Shown piece by piece: positions 57,482 to 64,000 of a stretch of DNA of 64,000 nucleotides; the stretch's first letter is position 1; each line of letters begins with the position of its first letter. The translations under genes and the position numbers were made by a program. Under the pieces are notes generated by a model. The model did no database searches and was not told where the DNA came from. It saw only the letters and a list, made by a program, of their open reading frames with translations. Source of the DNA: Sideroxyarcus emersonii (GTDB lineage Bacteria > Pseudomonadota > Gammaproteobacteria > Burkholderiales > Gallionellaceae); the NCBI RefSeq assembly GCF_021654335.1, contig NZ_AP023423.1, positions 652,001 through 716,000 on the forward strand. The letters run 5' to 3'.

Positions 57482-57979
57482 TTGGCTCTTAATCTGCAAG
57501 AAAAGCAGGCAGTGGTCGCGGAAGTCAGCGCACAAGTGGCGCAGGCCCAGACCATCGTCGTGGCTGAGTACCGCGGCATTCCAGTTGCCGATATCACTTC
57601 CTTGCGCGCCAACGCTCGCAAGAACGGTGTTTATCTGCATGTGTTGAAGAACACGCTGGCACGCCGTGCGGTGCAGGGCACTCCCTTCGAGGGATTGGCG
57701 GACAAGATGGTCGGTCCGTTGATGTACAGCATGAGCGCTGATGCGGTCGCTGCTGCGAAGGTGGTGCACGAATTCGCCAAGACGAACGACAAGCTGGTCA
57801 TCAAGGGCGGCGCCTACAACGGCAAGGTCCTGGATGCTGCTGCGGTTGCCGCACTGGCAAGCGTGCCGAGCAAGGAAGTATTGCTGGCGCAGTTGCTGGG
57901 CGTCATGAAGTCGCCGATCACGAGCATGGCTATCGTACTCAAGGCCCTGTCCGAGAAGAAGGCTGGCGCAGCTGCTTAA
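57482..57979 (+). CDS. rplJ: 50S ribosomal protein L10
   Basis: A 165-residue base of the L7/L12 stalk. [36 protein letters not shown] and the C-terminal L7/L12-binding helix are typical. The start is a TTG with GGAGAAA seven bases upstream. No in-frame ATG or GTG fits the family N-terminus, so the rare start seems real and would limit translation initiation. Confidence 0.96.
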   Translation: MALNLQEKQAVVAEVSAQVAQAQTIVVAEYRGIPVADITSLRANARKNGVYLHVLKNTLARRAVQGTPFEGLADKMVGPLMYSMSADAVAAAKVVHEFAKTNDKLVIKGGAYNGKVLDAAAVAALASVPSKEVLLAQLLGVMKSPITSMAIVLKALSEKKAGAAA

Positions 57980-58010
57980 CTAATCAATCATTCAATTTAG
58001 GAAGAACAAC

Positions 58011-58391
58011 ATGGCATTCGATAAAGACGCATTTTTGGCCGCACTGGACAGCATGTCCGTGCTGGAACTGAACGAACTGGTGAAGGCAGTTGAAGAGAAG
58101 TTCGGCGTGTCCGCCGCTGCAATGGCCGCTCCTGCTGCCGGTGGCGGTGCTGCTGCTGGCGGTGCTGCTGCCGCTGAGCAGACCGAGTTCACTGTTACCC
58201 TGAAGTCCGCTGGCGACCAGAAGGTCAACGTGATCAAGGTCATTCGCACCATCACCGGTCTGGGCCTGAAGGAAGCCAAGGATCTGGTTGACGGCGCACC
58301 GAAGGTGGTGAAGGAAGGCGTGAGCAAGGCTGACGCTGATGCAATCATCAAGCAACTGGTTGAAGCTGGCGCAACTGCTGAAGCCAAGTAA
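58011..58391 (+). CDS. rplL: 50S ribosomal protein L7/L12
   Basis: A 126-residue stalk protein. The N-terminal dimerisation helix ([21 protein letters not shown]) is joined by an Ala/Gly-rich hinge ([16 protein letters not shown]) to the C-terminal factor-binding domain ([22 protein letters not shown]). GGAAGAAC precedes the ATG. It is followed by an attenuating terminator before rpoB. Confidence 0.98.
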   Translation: MAFDKDAFLAALDSMSVLELNELVKAVEEKFGVSAAAMAAPAAGGGAAAGGAAAAEQTEFTVTLKSAGDQKVNVIKVIRTITGLGLKEAKDLVDGAPKVVKEGVSKADADAIIKQLVEAGATAEAK

Positions 58392-58409
58392 GCACAGCGT
58401 TTGCAGAGA

Positions 58410-58436
58410 GGCTGACGGAAAACCCGTCAGCCTTTT
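58410..58436 (+). terminator. Attenuator-type terminator between rplL and rpoB
   Basis: GGCTGACGG/CCGTCAGCC, a 9-bp perfect stem with a 5-base loop and TTTT. The partial terminator at this position is a known device that lowers rpoBC expression relative to ribosomal proteins. Confidence 0.85.
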
Positions 58437-58549
58437 GCCGCTTCTGGAAACAAAACCGGATTGCGCGTTTTTGAGTTGTAGAAGTTAACGGTTAAGCGGT
58501 GCCCGGGCGCCGATTGTCCCTTACCTTTTCCTTCTGTAGTGGAGATATC

Positions 58550-62620
<4,071 letters not shown>

Positions 62621-62637
62621 GCGCAGGCACAGGATAA

Positions 62638-64000
<1,363 letters not shown>

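Overview
The window is a contiguous piece of a GC-rich betaproteobacterial chromosome. The evidence is the order tRNA-Tyr/Gly/Thr - tuf - tRNA-Trp - secE - nusG - rplKAJL - rpoBC, a short-form HisG, FolE2 in place of FolE, an SlmA regulator, an AddAB-like nuclease-helicase pair and a RegB/RegA-type two-component system. A member of the Nitrosomonadales (Gallionellaceae/Sideroxydans-like) is my best guess, but that is inference. The left end cuts murA (N-terminus missing) and the right end cuts rpoC (C-terminus missing).

Layout. 0-3.5 kb: murA-hisG-hisD, then rpmB-rpmG with a bidirectional terminator. 3.5-6.2 kb (minus): Rieske oxygenase, EamA transporter, SpoIIAA-like protein and a small lipoprotein. 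6.3-9.3 kb: xseB-ispA-dxs, the entry into isoprenoid synthesis, translationally coupled. 9.4-12.2 kb: folE2 and a sigma32-type htpG. 12.5-20.6 kb: a tight run of ATPase, amidotransferase, ferredoxin, AddB-like nuclease and AddA-like helicase. 20.6-25.8 kb: a patch of lower GC content flanked by two diverged inverted copies of a ~140 bp repeat. It carries an orphan lipoprotein and a sulfur-handling module: an ArsR-rhodanese regulator divergent from dsrE-like, persulfide-dioxygenase-like and MFS genes. 25.8-30.6 kb: SPL-like radical SAM protein, ihfB, lipB, a YbeD-like protein, a D-amino acid transaminase and a D-Ala-D-Ala carboxypeptidase homologue with broken catalytic motifs. 30.8-33.0 kb: a free-standing CZB zinc protein facing two tandem HDOD proteins. 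33.1-38.4 kb: a RegB/RegA-like pair divergent from a copper-type TonB receptor and two PCu(A)C-type proteins. 38.5-53.2 kb: hsp20, argB, a HAD phosphatase, slmA, leuA, membrane and envelope genes, proS, rppH, dut, coaBC and radC. 53.4-64 kb: the tRNA/tuf/secE/nusG/ribosomal protein/RNA polymerase supercluster.

Most of the window is core metabolism and gene expression. The parts most worth a second look are these: (1) the copper locus, where the RegB-like kinase has a periplasmic His/Met-rich loop and the divergent promoter holds a near-consensus RegR/RegA box; (2) the DacA-like protein, which has lost the nucleophilic serine and the KTG triad in its usual operon position; (3) the sulfur-sensing island with several GGAATG/ATTCC operators; (4) the hsp20 leader, whose CTTTCC can pair either in a palindrome or with the Shine-Dalgarno; (5) a 26-nt split motif (TCTAG-N5-16-mer) found in two unrelated intergenic regions; (6) a sigma54-like promoter and leader terminator before ihfB.
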